Positions 47,294 through 57,606 of a stretch of 64,000 bases of DNA are shown piece after piece. The notes under the pieces were generated by a model. The model saw nothing but the letters and a program-made list of their open reading frames with translations. It searched no databases and had not been told where the DNA came from. A program made the translations under genes and the position numbers. The DNA lies in contig NZ_NOIH01000012.1 of the NCBI RefSeq assembly GCF_002245655.1, forward strand, positions 62,001-126,000. The letters run 5' to 3'. The number at the start of each line of letters is the position of its first letter. Within the stretch, counting starts at the first letter, position 1. Source of the stretch: Thauera propionica (GTDB lineage Bacteria; Pseudomonadota; Gammaproteobacteria; Burkholderiales; Rhodocyclaceae).

Positions 47294-47902
47294 ATGCATT
47301 CCGGTTTCCTTCTCCTTTTGTGGTTTGTAGGCGTTGCGTCGGTGCAGTTTCTGCCATCCGCAGGGCTCGGCTTGGTCGTCGCTGCCTGTTTGCTGCTGGC
47401 GCTCGGTCTGTCGCGCGCTCGGGTCGTCCGGCTGTTGCGGCGGGTGAGGGTGCTGGCCGTCGCGATCGTCGTGCTGTTCGGGTGGTTCACCCCGGGCGAG
47501 GCGCTGCTCGCTGAGTGGCCCGGTCTGTCACCGACGCGCGAGGGCGTCGCGATGGCGCTGGTCCATGTCGGACGCCTGGTCGTAGTCGTCAGTGCGGTTG
47601 CGTTGCTGCTCGAGCGTTTGCCGCTCGAGCGGCTTGTTGGCGGTTTGTATAGCCTGGCGCGTCCGTTACGGTTGATCGGGCTGAGCGCGCGGGACGTCGC
47701 CCTGCGTCTCCTGCTCGTGCTGCGTTTCGTCGATGCGTCTCCGCGCGGCGCCGAACCAATGCACTGGAAGGACTGGCTGCGGGACGAGGCGAACGATGAT
47801 GCCTTTCCGCCCATCGAGCTGGTGCGGGAGCGGTTTGGCCGCGGCGATGTCGCGGCTGCCTGCGCACTTGTCGTGCTCGCGCTCGGCTGGGGGATGGCAT
47901 GA
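47294..47902 (+). CDS. Membrane protein, possibly EcfT/CbiQ-like
   Basis: 202 residues with hydrophobic segments at about 3-17, 20-36, 48-63 and 88-107, then a basic cytoplasmic-looking helix region (PLRLIGLSARDVALRLLLVLRF) and a soluble tail. The layout recalls the transmembrane T component of ECF transporters (CbiQ/EcfT), but the Ala-Arg-Gly motifs are not clear and no ECF ATPase is nearby, so this is tentative. The ATG at 47294 precedes the first helix. The stop overlaps the truA ATG by four bases. Confidence 0.6.
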   Translation: MHSGFLLLLWFVGVASVQFLPSAGLGLVVAACLLLALGLSRARVVRLLRRVRVLAVAIVVLFGWFTPGEALLAEWPGLSPTREGVAMALVHVGRLVVVVSAVALLLERLPLERLVGGLYSLARPLRLIGLSARDVALRLLLVLRFVDASPRGAEPMHWKDWLRDEANDDAFPPIELVRERFGRGDVAAACALVVLALGWGMA

Positions 47903-48696
47903 AGCGGATCGCGATCGGCGTCGAGTATGCCGGCGATGCGTTCTGCGGCTGGCAAAGTCAGGCGCATGGGCAGACGGTGCAGGATGTACTCGAGCGCGCG
48001 CTGTCGGAAATCGCTGCCGAACGGGTGCGCCTGCACTGTGCCGGGCGGACGGATACGGGCGTCCATGCCAGCGCCCAGGTGGCGCACTTCGACACTTCGG
48101 CGCGCCGTCCCTTGTCCGCCTGGGTGCGTGGAGTGAATGCGCTGTTGCCGTCCGCTGTGGTGGTGCGCTGGGCGGTGGAGGTGGACGAGGCGTTCCACGC
48201 CCGCTTCCTCGCGACCGAGCGCCAGTACCGCTACATTCTGCACAATGCACCGACCCGGCCGGCGATGCTGGCCGGTCGGGTCGGCTGGTTCCATCAGGTG
48301 CTCGACGAGCAACGCATGGCGGAAGCCGTCGCCTGCCTTGTCGGGACGCACGATTTTTCTTCCTTCCGTGCCGCGGGGTGCCAGGCCAAGACGCCCATCC
48401 GCGTGATGCACGAGGCGCGGGTTGTGCGCCAGGGCGAGTATCTGCTGTTCGACTTTCGCGCCAACGGCTTCCTGCACCACATGATCCGCAACCTCGTCGG
48501 GGCGCTGGTGTACGTGGGTAAGGGACGCTATCCGGTCGAGTGGATGAATGACCTGCTTCAGGCGCGTGACCGTGCGTTCGCGGCGCCGACCTTCTCGCCC
48601 GACGGCCTGTACCTCTGTGGCGTGAGCTACCCGCCGCGCTGGCCGCTCCCCAACGATGGGCGTATCATCGCGCTGCCCCAGCTTCCCCTCGTCTGA
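47899..48696 (+). CDS. truA: tRNA pseudouridine(38-40) synthase TruA
   Basis: 265 residues. Isomerises uridines 38-40 in the tRNA anticodon stem. Catalytic Asp52 lies in AGRTDTGVHA, and the conserved FLHHMIRNLVGALV is near residue 192. The ATG overlaps the previous stop by four bases; trpF begins at the base after its stop. Confidence 0.95.
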   Translation: MKRIAIGVEYAGDAFCGWQSQAHGQTVQDVLERALSEIAAERVRLHCAGRTDTGVHASAQVAHFDTSARRPLSAWVRGVNALLPSAVVVRWAVEVDEAFHARFLATERQYRYILHNAPTRPAMLAGRVGWFHQVLDEQRMAEAVACLVGTHDFSSFRAAGCQAKTPIRVMHEARVVRQGEYLLFDFRANGFLHHMIRNLVGALVYVGKGRYPVEWMNDLLQARDRAFAAPTFSPDGLYLCGVSYPPRWPLPNDGRIIALPQLPLV

Positions 48697-49320
48697 ATGT
48701 CCCGTACCCGAATCAAGATCTGCGGCCTCACGCGGCCGCAAGACGTGCGCGCGGCCGTCGAGCACGGCGCCGATGCAGTCGGCTTCGTGTTCTATCCTCC
48801 GAGTCCGCGCGCGGTCGGCATCGAACAGGCGGCCGAACTCGTGGCGCTTCTGCCGCCCTTCGTGACATCCGTCGGGCTGTTCGTCAATGCAAGCGGCGAA
48901 GAGGTGAACGCGGTGCTCGACCGCGTGCCGCTGCAACTGCTGCAGTTCCATGGCGATGAGACCGACGCGCAGTGCGCACGCCATGGGCGACCGTGGATCA
49001 AGGCGGCACGGATGCGGCCGGGGGTCGATCTGGTAGAATTCTCATCCTTGCATCCGCGCGCCAGCGGCGTGCTCGTCGACGCGTTTGTCGACGGCTACGG
49101 TGGTGGGGGCAAGACTTTCGACTGGTCGCTGATTCCTGCGGGATTCGAGCGACCGTTGGTGCTTTCCGGTGGTCTCGATGCTGACAATGTCGTCGAGGCC
49201 GTGCGTCGCGTCCGCCCCTGGGCGGTCGATGTTTCAAGTGGCGTCGAAAGTGCCAAGGGAATCAAGGATGCAGCGAAGATCGCTGCATTCATCGCCGGAG
49301 TTCGAAATGCAGATGGCTGA
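48697..49320 (+). CDS. trpF: Phosphoribosylanthranilate isomerase
   Basis: 207-residue TIM-barrel enzyme of tryptophan synthesis. Starts [16 protein letters not shown] with catalytic Cys9. [18 protein letters not shown] and [10 protein letters not shown] complete the phosphate and active-site pattern. There is no intergenic space after truA. Its end overlaps the trpB start by 14 bases. Confidence 0.95.
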   Translation: MSRTRIKICGLTRPQDVRAAVEHGADAVGFVFYPPSPRAVGIEQAAELVALLPPFVTSVGLFVNASGEEVNAVLDRVPLQLLQFHGDETDAQCARHGRPWIKAARMRPGVDLVEFSSLHPRASGVLVDAFVDGYGGGGKTFDWSLIPAGFERPLVLSGGLDADNVVEAVRRVRPWAVDVSSGVESAKGIKDAAKIAAFIAGVRNADG

Positions 49321-50518
49321 TACGCCTTACCAGTTTCCCGATGCGAGCGGGCATTTCGGCCCCTACGGCGGCGTTTTCGTCGCCGAGACGCTGATGCCGG
49401 CCCTGGCCGAGTTGCGCGAAGCCTACGCGGCCTGCCAGAACGATCCGGAATTCGTCGCTGAATTCGAGTACGAGCTCAAGCACTACGTCGGCCGCCCCAG
49501 CCCGATCTACCACGCCAAGCGCTGGTCGGGCATCCTCGGCGGGGCGCAGATCTACCTGAAGCGCGAGGATCTGAACCACACCGGTGCGCACAAGGTTAAC
49601 AACTGCATCGGCCAGGCGCTGGTGGCCCGCCGCATGGGCAAGCCGCGCGTGATCGCCGAGACCGGCGCGGGCCAGCACGGCGTGGCGACCGCCACCGTGG
49701 CGGCGCGCTACGGCATGGAGTGCGTCGTGTACATGGGCTCGGAGGACGTCAAGCGCCAGGTGGCCAACGTCTACCGCATGAAGCTTCTCGGCGCCACCGT
49801 CGTGCCGGTGGAGTCGGGGTCGAAGACGCTCAAGGACGCGCTCAACGAGGCAATGCGCGACTGGGTCACCAACATCGCCGACACTTTCTACATCATCGGC
49901 ACGGTTGCCGGCCCGCATCCGTATCCGATGATGGTGCGCGACTTCCAGTCGGTGATCGGCAAGGAGTGCCTGGTCCAGATGCCCGAGATGGTCGGACGCC
50001 AGCCCGACTATGTCATCGCCTGCGTCGGCGGTGGATCGAACGCGATGGGCATTTTCCATCCCTACATCGGCGTGCCCGGCGTCAAGCTCATCGGCGTCGA
50101 GGCGGCAGGCGACGGTATCGAGACCGGTCGCCATTCCGCCTCACTGAGCGCAGGCCGTCCCGGCGTGCTGCACGGTAACCGTACCTATCTGTTGCAGAAC
50201 GAGGACGGCCAGATCATCGAGACGCACTCGATTTCGGCAGGGCTCGATTACCCCGGCGTCGGTCCGGAGCACGCCTGGCTGAAGGATGCTGCGCTCGCGG
50301 ACTACGTTGGCATCACCGATGACGAGGCGCTGCAGGCCTTCCACAACCTGTGCCGGCTGGAGGGCATCATCCCGGCGCTCGAGTCGTCCCACGCGCTGGC
50401 CTACGCCGCCAAGCTGGCGCCGACGCTGCCCAAGGACAAGATCCTGCTGGTCAACCTCTCCGGTCGCGGCGACAAGGACATGCACACCGTCGCCGAGCGT
50501 TCCGGTATCCAGTTCTGA
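49307..50518 (+). CDS. trpB: Tryptophan synthase, beta chain
   Basis: 403-residue PLP enzyme joining indole and serine. The PLP lysine is Lys96 in [18 protein letters not shown] and the phosphate-binding GGGSNAMG are intact. The ATG at 49307 has GGAG at six bases and is preferred to the ATG at 49313. The trpF-trpB-trpA order is collinear. Confidence 0.96.
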   Translation: MQMADTPYQFPDASGHFGPYGGVFVAETLMPALAELREAYAACQNDPEFVAEFEYELKHYVGRPSPIYHAKRWSGILGGAQIYLKREDLNHTGAHKVNNCIGQALVARRMGKPRVIAETGAGQHGVATATVAARYGMECVVYMGSEDVKRQVANVYRMKLLGATVVPVESGSKTLKDALNEAMRDWVTNIADTFYIIGTVAGPHPYPMMVRDFQSVIGKECLVQMPEMVGRQPDYVIACVGGGSNAMGIFHPYIGVPGVKLIGVEAAGDGIETGRHSASLSAGRPGVLHGNRTYLLQNEDGQIIETHSISAGLDYPGVGPEHAWLKDAALADYVGITDDEALQAFHNLCRLEGIIPALESSHALAYAAKLAPTLPKDKILLVNLSGRGDKDMHTVAERSGIQF

Positions 50519-50560
50519 ACCTGCCCCGGGCCGCGCTGCGGCCCGCAGTGTGATCGAGAC

Positions 50561-51385
50561 ATGTCAAGAATCCAGACCGTTTTCCAGCGCCTGCAAGGCG
50601 AAGGCCGCAAGGCGCTGATCCCGTTCGTTACCGCGGGCTTTCCCGAGCCGGCGCTCACCCTGCCTCTGATGCGCGCGCTCGTCGAGGGTGGCGCCGACAT
50701 CATCGAGCTTGGCGTCCCGTTCTCCGACCCGATGGCCGACGGGCCGACCATCCAGCGTGCGTCCGAGTGCGCGCTGGCGCAGGGCATGAGCATGCGCAAG
50801 GTGCTGGATGCCGTGCGCGCCTTCCGCAGCGAGAATGCTGCTACGCCGGTGGTGCTCATGGGCTATGCGAATCCGATCGAGGCAATGGGCGTGGAGACCT
50901 TCGTGGCCGCTGCGCGCGATGCCGGCGTCGATGGCATGCTTGTCGTCGACTATCCGCCCGAGGAGTCGGTGGCATTTGCCGGCGCGGCCAAGGGCGCGGG
51001 TCTTGATCCGATTTTCCTGCTGGCGCCGACGTCGTCGGAGCAGCGCTTTGCTGATGTCGCGGCGGTGGGCAGCGGCTATATCTACTACGTGTCGCTGAAG
51101 GGCGTGACCGGCAGCGGCAAGCTCGACATCGACGAAGTCGCGCGCCGCATTCCGCAGATCCGCGCTGCAGTGGGCATGCCCGTCGGCGTCGGCTTCGGCA
51201 TCCGCGACGCGGACAGCGCGCGGCGCATCGGCGCCGTCGCCGATGCGGTCGTGATCGGTAGCCGCATCATCGAAGAAATTGAACAAAGCCCGCGTGATGA
51301 GGCTGCACAACGGGTTGCCGCATTCATGCGTGGCATCCGCGAGGCGCTCGACACGATCGGGTCGGCGAAAGGAGTAACACAATGA
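50561..51385 (+). CDS. trpA: Tryptophan synthase, alpha chain
   Basis: 274-residue TIM-barrel subunit cleaving indole-3-glycerol phosphate. Catalytic Glu49 ([17 protein letters not shown]) and Asp60, [11 protein letters not shown] and VGFGIRD are present. The stop overlaps the accD ATG by four bases. Confidence 0.96.
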   Translation: MSRIQTVFQRLQGEGRKALIPFVTAGFPEPALTLPLMRALVEGGADIIELGVPFSDPMADGPTIQRASECALAQGMSMRKVLDAVRAFRSENAATPVVLMGYANPIEAMGVETFVAAARDAGVDGMLVVDYPPEESVAFAGAAKGAGLDPIFLLAPTSSEQRFADVAAVGSGYIYYVSLKGVTGSGKLDIDEVARRIPQIRAAVGMPVGVGFGIRDADSARRIGAVADAVVIGSRIIEEIEQSPRDEAAQRVAAFMRGIREALDTIGSAKGVTQ

Positions 51386-52260
51386 GCTGGTTGCAGAAGC
51401 TGCTGCCGCCGAAGATCAAGCGCAGCGACAGCGCTGCCCGCGGCAAATCGTCGATTCCCGAGGGCCTGTGGAGCAAGTGCGGTGCCTGCGAGGCGGTCCT
51501 CTACCGTTCCGATCTCGACAGCAACCAGGGCGTTTGCCCGAAGTGCGGTCATCATCATCGCCTGCGCGCGCGCCAGCGACTCGATCTGCTGCTCGACGCC
51601 GAAGGCCGGTTCGAGATCGGGGCCGAAGTGGTGCCGGTCGATGCGCTGAAGTTCAAGGACTCGCGCAAGTATCCAGAGCGCCTGTCGACGGCGACCTCGG
51701 ACACCGGCGAGGCCGATGCGATGGTGGTCATGCAGGGTGCGATCCAGAGCGTGCCGGTTGTCGTCGCCTGCTTCGAGTTCGAGTTCCTCGGCGGTTCGAT
51801 GGGGTCGGTGGTCGGTGAGCGCTTCGTGCGCGGCGCCAAGGCGGCGTATGAGCAACGCGTGCCCTTCATCTGCATCACCGCATCGGGCGGGGCACGCATG
51901 CAGGAAGGCCTTTTCTCGCTGATGCAGATGGCCAAGACCACTGCCTCGATCACCAGGCTGGCCGAGCGCCGCCTGCCGTTCGTCACCGTGCTGACCGACC
52001 CGACCATGGGCGGCGTTTCGGCCAGCTTCGCCTTCATGGGCGACATCGTCGTGGCCGAGCCCGGCGCGCTGATCGGTTTTGCCGGCCCGCGGGTCATCGA
52101 ACAGACGGTGCGCGAGAAACTGCCGGAGGGCTTCCAGCGCGCCGAGTTCCTGCTCGAGAAGGGCGCCATCGACGTCATCATCGACCGTCGAGAGATGCGC
52201 CAGGAACTTGCCCGCATGTTGACCCTGCTGCTGCGCCAGCCCGCCGCCTCTGCTGCCTGA
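51382..52260 (+). CDS. accD: Acetyl-CoA carboxylase carboxyltransferase, beta subunit
   Basis: 292 residues. The N-terminal zinc ribbon has Cys33/36/52/55. The crotonase-like carboxyltransferase domain includes GGARMQEG and [10 protein letters not shown]. With AccA it transfers CO2 from biotin to acetyl-CoA for fatty-acid synthesis. It overlaps trpA by four bases and folC by one. Confidence 0.96.
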   Translation: MSWLQKLLPPKIKRSDSAARGKSSIPEGLWSKCGACEAVLYRSDLDSNQGVCPKCGHHHRLRARQRLDLLLDAEGRFEIGAEVVPVDALKFKDSRKYPERLSTATSDTGEADAMVVMQGAIQSVPVVVACFEFEFLGGSMGSVVGERFVRGAKAAYEQRVPFICITASGGARMQEGLFSLMQMAKTTASITRLAERRLPFVTVLTDPTMGGVSASFAFMGDIVVAEPGALIGFAGPRVIEQTVREKLPEGFQRAEFLLEKGAIDVIIDRREMRQELARMLTLLLRQPAASAA

Positions 52261-53573
52261 TGGACGCGCCGATTTCCGCCCTGCCGCAGACGCTGGACGG
52301 CTGGCTGCAACTGCTCGAGCAGCGCCACGCGCAGAGCATCCGCCTCGGGCTCGACCGGGTTGCGGCCGTGCGTGCTGCGCTCGGGCCTGATCCCGATGCG
52401 GTGGTGATTACCGTCGGCGGCACCAACGGCAAGGGCTCCTGCTGCGCGATGCTGGAGGCCATCCTTCTGGCCGAGGGCTACCGGGTCGGCTGCTACACCT
52501 CGCCGCACCTGTTGAAGTACAACGAGCGTGTCCGCATCGACGGCAAGGACGTCGACGACGAGGCGCTGGTCGCCGGGTTTGCCGCGGTCGAGGCCGTGCG
52601 TGGCGACACGCCGCTGACCTATTTCGAGCACGGCACGCTGGCGGCATGGTCCGTCTTCTGCGCGGCCCGACCGGACGTGATCATCCTCGAGGTCGGTCTC
52701 GGCGGGCGGCTCGACGCGGTTAACGTGTTCGATGCCGATTGTGCGCTGGTGACAAGTATCGCGCTGGATCACATGGATTACCTCGGTGACAGTCGCGATG
52801 CGATCGGGTTCGAGAAGGCAGGCATCTTCCGTGCAGGCCGGCCGGCCGTGTGCGGTGACCCGCAGCCGCCCGCAACGCTTGTCGCGCATGCCGAGGCGAT
52901 TGGTGCCCGGTTGTGGATCAGTGGCCGCGATTTCGGCTTTGGCGGCGATCGCCAGCAGTGGGGTTACTGGCGTTATGAGGCGCCGTCCGCCACGGGAGCG
53001 CTGGTCAAGCGCGGGGGGCTTGCCTACCCGGCGTTGCGCGGCGCCAACCAGCTGCTCAATGCCGCAGCGGTCATGACTGTGCTCGACACCGTGCGCGATC
53101 GTATCCCGGTGTCGATGCAGGCGATCCGCCAGGGACTGATGCTGGTTGATGTGCCGGGTCGGTTCCAGGTGCTGCCGGGGCGTCCGGCGGTGGTGCTTGA
53201 TGTGGCGCACAACCCCCAGGCGGCGGGTGTGCTGGCCGAAAACCTGGGCAGCATGGGTTTCTATCCCGAGACCTGGGCGGTGTTCGGCATGCTCAATGAC
53301 AAGGACGTCGAGGGCGTCGTCGGCCTGATCAAGGGGCGGGTCGACCATTGGCTGCTTACCGATCTGCCCGGGCCTCGCGGGCTCAAGGCCGAGGCGCTCG
53401 CCGAGCGGCTGCGGGCCGCGGGTGTCGAAGCGGACATCCGCTGCTTCGATGGGCCTGCAGATGCCTTTGCTGCGGCGCAGCAGGCGGCCGGCGAGGGTGA
53501 TAGAATCGTGGCCTTCGGCTCCTTCCTGACAGTGGCTGATGTCCTGGCTGCGGTGAAGGCCGCGCGGCACTGA
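52260..53573 (+). CDS. folC: Dihydrofolate/folylpolyglutamate synthase
   Basis: 437 residues of the Mur-ligase fold. ATP-binding GGTNGKGS (53-60), Mg/folate-site YTSPHLLKYNERVRI, LEVGLGGRLDAVNV and the C-terminal DVAHNPQA. Adds glutamate to dihydropteroate and folates. The ATG starts on the last base of the accD stop. Confidence 0.95.
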   Translation: MDAPISALPQTLDGWLQLLEQRHAQSIRLGLDRVAAVRAALGPDPDAVVITVGGTNGKGSCCAMLEAILLAEGYRVGCYTSPHLLKYNERVRIDGKDVDDEALVAGFAAVEAVRGDTPLTYFEHGTLAAWSVFCAARPDVIILEVGLGGRLDAVNVFDADCALVTSIALDHMDYLGDSRDAIGFEKAGIFRAGRPAVCGDPQPPATLVAHAEAIGARLWISGRDFGFGGDRQQWGYWRYEAPSATGALVKRGGLAYPALRGANQLLNAAAVMTVLDTVRDRIPVSMQAIRQGLMLVDVPGRFQVLPGRPAVVLDVAHNPQAAGVLAENLGSMGFYPETWAVFGMLNDKDVEGVVGLIKGRVDHWLLTDLPGPRGLKAEALAERLRAAGVEADIRCFDGPADAFAAAQQAAGEGDRIVAFGSFLTVADVLAAVKAARH

Positions 53574-53585
53574 CGAGAACTTTCC

Positions 53586-54248
53586 GTGAGCGACGCTGAG
53601 AACCTCGAGATCAAGAAACGTGCGCGGCGACGGCTGGTCGGCGCGGTGGCGCTCGCGCTGCTTGCCGCGATCGTGTTGCCGATGATGATGGATCAGGAGC
53701 CGCGCCCGACCAACGCGGATATCCAGATCACGATCCCCGATCGCGACCCGGCGCAGGCCCGACCGATCGCCGCGGCGCCCGATGCCGCTGCTGCACCGGT
53801 CCTGCCGCCGCCTCCCGAGGAGGAAGAGCCTACGACGGTACCTGCGCCACGCGAGGCCGAGCCGCCCAGGGCGCCCGTCGTCGCCCCTGCGCCGGCCAGG
53901 CCCGAACCGAAGCGCGCCGAGCCGCCGTCGCAACCCCTTGCACCACCGAGCGCGACCAAGCCGCCTGCCGAGAGTGCGGAGGCGGCGCGTGCACGCGCTG
54001 CCCTCGAAGGCCGTGAGGTTCCGGCCCGTGGCGAATCCTTTGTGTTGCAGATAGGTGCGTTCAGCGACGCCGCGAAGGCCGCGCGCATCACCGCCGACCT
54101 CAAGAAGCAGGGCTTTCCCGCCTACACTGAGCAGGCCGGCAACGTCACCCGCGTTCGCGTCGGCCCCGTGGCTGGGCGCACGGCGGCAGACAAGACGGCG
54201 GCACAGTTGAAGACCCTCGGCTTCAGCACGGTCGTGACTCCGCGCTGA
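53586..54248 (+). CDS. dedD: SPOR-domain protein (DedD-like)
   Basis: 220 residues. A single N-terminal TM (about 16-34) leads to a Pro/Ala-rich periplasmic linker and a C-terminal SPOR domain (about 145-220; FVLQIGAFSDAAKAARITADL). SPOR domains bind denuded peptidoglycan at the division septum. The GTG at 53586 is the start. It sits between folC and cvpA exactly as E. coli dedD does. Confidence 0.88.
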   Translation: MSDAENLEIKKRARRRLVGAVALALLAAIVLPMMMDQEPRPTNADIQITIPDRDPAQARPIAAAPDAAAAPVLPPPPEEEEPTTVPAPREAEPPRAPVVAPAPARPEPKRAEPPSQPLAPPSATKPPAESAEAARARAALEGREVPARGESFVLQIGAFSDAAKAARITADLKKQGFPAYTEQAGNVTRVRVGPVAGRTAADKTAAQLKTLGFSTVVTPR

Positions 54249-54257
54249 AGCAAGATC

Positions 54258-54749
54258 ATGACGGTCTTCGACTACGTTTTCCTTTCCATCCTCGCGTTGT
54301 CGGCGGCGATTGGCATGTGGCGCGGCCTGGTCAGCGAGATCATGGCGGTGGTCGCGTGGGTGGTCGCACTGGTCGCGGCGTGGCGCTATAACGAAGAAGC
54401 CGCGCGGGTCTTTGTCGGGCTGATTGCCGAGCCGATGTGGCGGCAGGTCGCCGGCGGTGCGTTGGTCGTGATCGGTGTCCTGATTCTGGCGGCGTTGTTG
54501 CGCTATCTTCTGCGCGAGTTGCTGAAAGCGGCCGGGCTCGGTGCTACGGACCGCTTCTTCGGCGCCATCTTCGGCATTGCCCGTGGGCTGCTGGTGGCCT
54601 TCGTCGTCGTGCTGATCGGCGGCCTGGCCGGTGTATCGCGCGAACCCTGGTGGACGCAGGCGCTGTTCTCGCCACCGATGGAAACGGCAGTCATTGCTGC
54701 CAAACCCTGGCTGCCCGGTGTGGTGGCCGACAAGATTCGATTCAGATAG
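54258..54749 (+). CDS. cvpA: CvpA-family membrane protein
   Basis: 163-residue inner-membrane protein with four hydrophobic segments (about 3-20, 25-42, 64-82, 102-122). It opens with DYVFLSILALSAAIGMWRGLVSE, typical of CvpA, needed for colicin V production in E. coli and otherwise poorly understood. It is directly upstream of purF as in E. coli. Confidence 0.9.
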   Translation: MTVFDYVFLSILALSAAIGMWRGLVSEIMAVVAWVVALVAAWRYNEEAARVFVGLIAEPMWRQVAGGALVVIGVLILAALLRYLLRELLKAAGLGATDRFFGAIFGIARGLLVAFVVVLIGGLAGVSREPWWTQALFSPPMETAVIAAKPWLPGVVADKIRFR

Positions 54750-54761
54750 GCGTAAATCTCC

Positions 54762-56297
54762 ATGTGCGGAATTCTCGGGGTCGTTGCAACCTCTCCGGTC
54801 AACCAGTTGCTGTACGACGGGCTGCAGGTGTTGCAGCACCGGGGCCAGGACGCGGCGGGCATCGCCACCTCCGAAGGCGGTCGTTTTCACATGCACAAGG
54901 GTTCGGGACTTGTGCGCGACGTGTTCCGCACGCGCAACATGCGCAATCTCGAGGGCAACTGGGGCATCGGTCACGTCCGCTATCCCACGGCAGGTTCGGC
55001 GTACAACGCCGCCGAGGCGCAACCTTTCTACGTCAATTCGCCCTTCGGCCTGCTGCTGGCGCATAACGGCAACCTCACGAACTCCGAGGCGCTCAAGCGC
55101 GAGATGTTCCTGTCGGACCTGCGCCACATAAACACCAGCAGTGACTCGGAAGTGCTGCTGAACGTGCTGGCGCATGAGCTGCAGGCCGCCTGTAACGGCC
55201 TCAAGCTGGACGAGGATGCCGTGTTCCGCGCGGTGGCGGGCGTGCATCGCCGTTGCCGTGGCGCGTATGGCGTGGTGGCGATGATCGCCGGCTACGGCCT
55301 GCTGGCCTTCCGCGACCCGTACGGTATCCGTCCGCTGGTCATCGGTCGCAACGACACGGAGGCGGGCACCGAGTGGCTGGTGGCGTCCGAATCGGTGGCG
55401 CTGGACGTGCTCGGGTTCAAGCTGCTGCGTGACATCGCGCCGGGCGAGGCGGTGCTGATCGATATCCAGGGCAATTTCCACAGCCGCCAGTGCGCGAGCA
55501 AGACCGTCCAGGCGCCCTGCATGTTCGAGTTCGTCTATCTGGCGCGACCCGATTCGATCATCGACGGCGTGTCGGTGTACGAGTCGCGCATGAAGATGGG
55601 CGAGTACCTCGCCGACAAGATGCGGCGCACGATGCCCAACGTGCACATCGACGTCGTCATTCCGATCCCGGATTCCAGCCGTCCTTCGGCAATGCAGATG
55701 GCCGAGCGCCTCGGCCTGCCGTTCCGCGAGGGCTTCGTCAAGAACCGCTACATCGGCCGCACCTTCATCATGCCGGGCCAGGCCACGCGCAAGAAGTCGG
55801 TGCGCCAGAAGCTGAACACGATCCACCAGGAGTTCAGGGGCAAGAGCGTGCTGCTGGTCGACGACTCCATCGTGCGTGGCACGACGAGCAAGGAGATCGT
55901 CAACATGGCCCGCGAAGCGGGTGCCACAAAGGTCTATCTGGCCTCGGCCGCGCCTCCGGTTCGGTATGCGAACGTCTACGGCATCGACATGCCGACGCGG
56001 GGCGAACTCATCGCATCCGATCGCAACGAAGACGAGATCTGCCGCGAGATCGGTGCCGATGGCCTGATCTACCAGGACCTCGACGACCTGAAGGCGTCGG
56101 TGCGCGCCCTGAATCCGTCGATCAGCTTCTTCGAGACCTCATGTTTCGACGGCTGCTACGTGACGGGCGACATCACTGCGGAATACCTGAACGGTGTCGA
56201 GAACCAGCGCGGTCAGGCCAAACCGTCGAAGAATGACAGTCACGACGACGAGGGCGGTCAGCTCGATCTCAACCTCGCCTCGAATTCCGACAACTGA
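54762..56297 (+). CDS. purF: Amidophosphoribosyltransferase
   Basis: 511 residues. First committed enzyme of purine synthesis. The N-terminal Ntn glutaminase has nucleophile Cys2 (MCGILGV, no propeptide). The C-terminal phosphoribosyltransferase has the PRPP motif [17 protein letters not shown]. Twelve bases after cvpA. Confidence 0.96.
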   Translation: MCGILGVVATSPVNQLLYDGLQVLQHRGQDAAGIATSEGGRFHMHKGSGLVRDVFRTRNMRNLEGNWGIGHVRYPTAGSAYNAAEAQPFYVNSPFGLLLAHNGNLTNSEALKREMFLSDLRHINTSSDSEVLLNVLAHELQAACNGLKLDEDAVFRAVAGVHRRCRGAYGVVAMIAGYGLLAFRDPYGIRPLVIGRNDTEAGTEWLVASESVALDVLGFKLLRDIAPGEAVLIDIQGNFHSRQCASKTVQAPCMFEFVYLARPDSIIDGVSVYESRMKMGEYLADKMRRTMPNVHIDVVIPIPDSSRPSAMQMAERLGLPFREGFVKNRYIGRTFIMPGQATRKKSVRQKLNTIHQEFRGKSVLLVDDSIVRGTTSKEIVNMAREAGATKVYLASAAPPVRYANVYGIDMPTRGELIASDRNEDEICREIGADGLIYQDLDDLKASVRALNPSISFFETSCFDGCYVTGDITAEYLNGVENQRGQAKPSKNDSHDDEGGQLDLNLASNSDN

Positions 56298-56360
56298 GCC
56301 GATACACAAGCCGATTACCGAGCGGCCGCGAGGCCGCCGCCGCGACACCGACCGACTCCG

Positions 56361-57545
56361 ATGACCCTGCCCGACGACATCAGCCTCCACCCCGACACAC
56401 TGGCGATTCGCGCCGGCATCGACCGCAGCCAGTTCGGCGAGCATAGCGAGGCGATGTACCTGACCTCGAGCTTCGTGTTCGAGAGCGCCGCGCAGGCTGC
56501 GGCGCGTTTCTCGGGAGCGGAGGAGGGCAACGTCTACGCCCGCTTCTCGAATCCGACCGTGACCGCGATGCAGACCCGTCTGGCTGCGCTCGAGGGCGCC
56601 GAAGCCTGTGTGGCCACGGCGTCGGGGATGTCGGCGATCCTGTCGCTGGCCATGGCGGTGCTGCAGGCGGGGGACCATGTCGTCGCGTCGAACGGCCTCT
56701 TCGGCGCAACCCAGCAGTTGTTCGGGAACATCCTGTCGAAGTTCGGCATCGAGACCAGCTTCGTGCCGGCCACCGACCTCAATGCCTATCGCGATGCCGT
56801 CCGCCCGCGCACCCGGCTGTTCTTCATCGAGACGCCATCCAATCCGCTCACCGAGGTGGTCGACATCGCCGGAGTGGCTGCCATCGCCCACGAGGCGGGC
56901 GCGCTGCTGGCAGTCGACAACTGCTTCTGCTCGCCCGCGCTGCAGCGTCCGCTGGAGTTCGGTGCCGATGTCGTCGTGCACTCGGCGACCAAGTACCTGG
57001 ACGGGCAGGGCAGGGTGCTGGGCGGCGCGGTCGCGGGCCGGAAGGCCGTAACCGATGAGGTCTTCAAGTTCCTCCGCACCGCCGGGCCGACGCTGTCGCC
57101 GTTCAACGCCTGGGTCATCCTGAAGGGGCTGGAGACGCTGCGCTTGCGCATGGAGGCGCAGTCTGCGTCAGCGCTGGAACTGGCGCGCTGGCTCGAGGTG
57201 CAACCGGGCGTCGCCCGTGTCTACTACCCCGGTCTGCCTTCGCATCCGCAGCATGAACTGGCGATGCGGCAGCAGAAGACCGGCGGCGCCATCGTCAGCT
57301 TCGACGTCGAGGGCGGGCGCGACGCCGCGTGGAAGGTGGTCGACTCCACCCGCCTGATCTCCATCACCGCCAACCTGGGCGACACCAAGTCCACGATCAC
57401 CCACCCGGCGACCACGACCCATGGTCGCATCTCGCCCGAAGCACGGGCCGCGGCCGGCATCGGCGACGGCCTGCTGCGCGTGGCCGTGGGGCTGGAATCG
57501 GTCGAGGACCTGAAGGCAGATCTCGCGCGCGGACTGGTGCGCTAG
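56361..57545 (+). CDS. metZ: O-succinylhomoserine sulfhydrylase
   Basis: 394-residue Cys/Met-metabolism PLP enzyme making homocysteine directly from O-succinylhomoserine and sulfide. The PLP lysine is Lys211 in SATKYLDGQG. YARFSNPTVTAMQ and the C-terminal THGRISPEAR fit MetZ better than MetB/MetC, though the substrate call rests on family resemblance. It ends the long plus-strand gene run. The next gene is convergent. Confidence 0.9.
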   Translation: MTLPDDISLHPDTLAIRAGIDRSQFGEHSEAMYLTSSFVFESAAQAAARFSGAEEGNVYARFSNPTVTAMQTRLAALEGAEACVATASGMSAILSLAMAVLQAGDHVVASNGLFGATQQLFGNILSKFGIETSFVPATDLNAYRDAVRPRTRLFFIETPSNPLTEVVDIAGVAAIAHEAGALLAVDNCFCSPALQRPLEFGADVVVHSATKYLDGQGRVLGGAVAGRKAVTDEVFKFLRTAGPTLSPFNAWVILKGLETLRLRMEAQSASALELARWLEVQPGVARVYYPGLPSHPQHELAMRQQKTGGAIVSFDVEGGRDAAWKVVDSTRLISITANLGDTKSTITHPATTTHGRISPEARAAAGIGDGLLRVAVGLESVEDLKADLARGLVR

Positions 57546-57606
57546 GCCACATCCCAACCCCCGGGAAGATGGGGTCGTCACGGCGGGTCTTGGGCCTTGG
57601 TGCGGC

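Noticed and set aside
51555-55826. 1423-codon minus-strand open frame
   Set aside because: It is antisense to accD, folC, dedD, cvpA and purF, all with intact motifs. Long antisense frames are expected at this GC content and its product has no recognisable domain.
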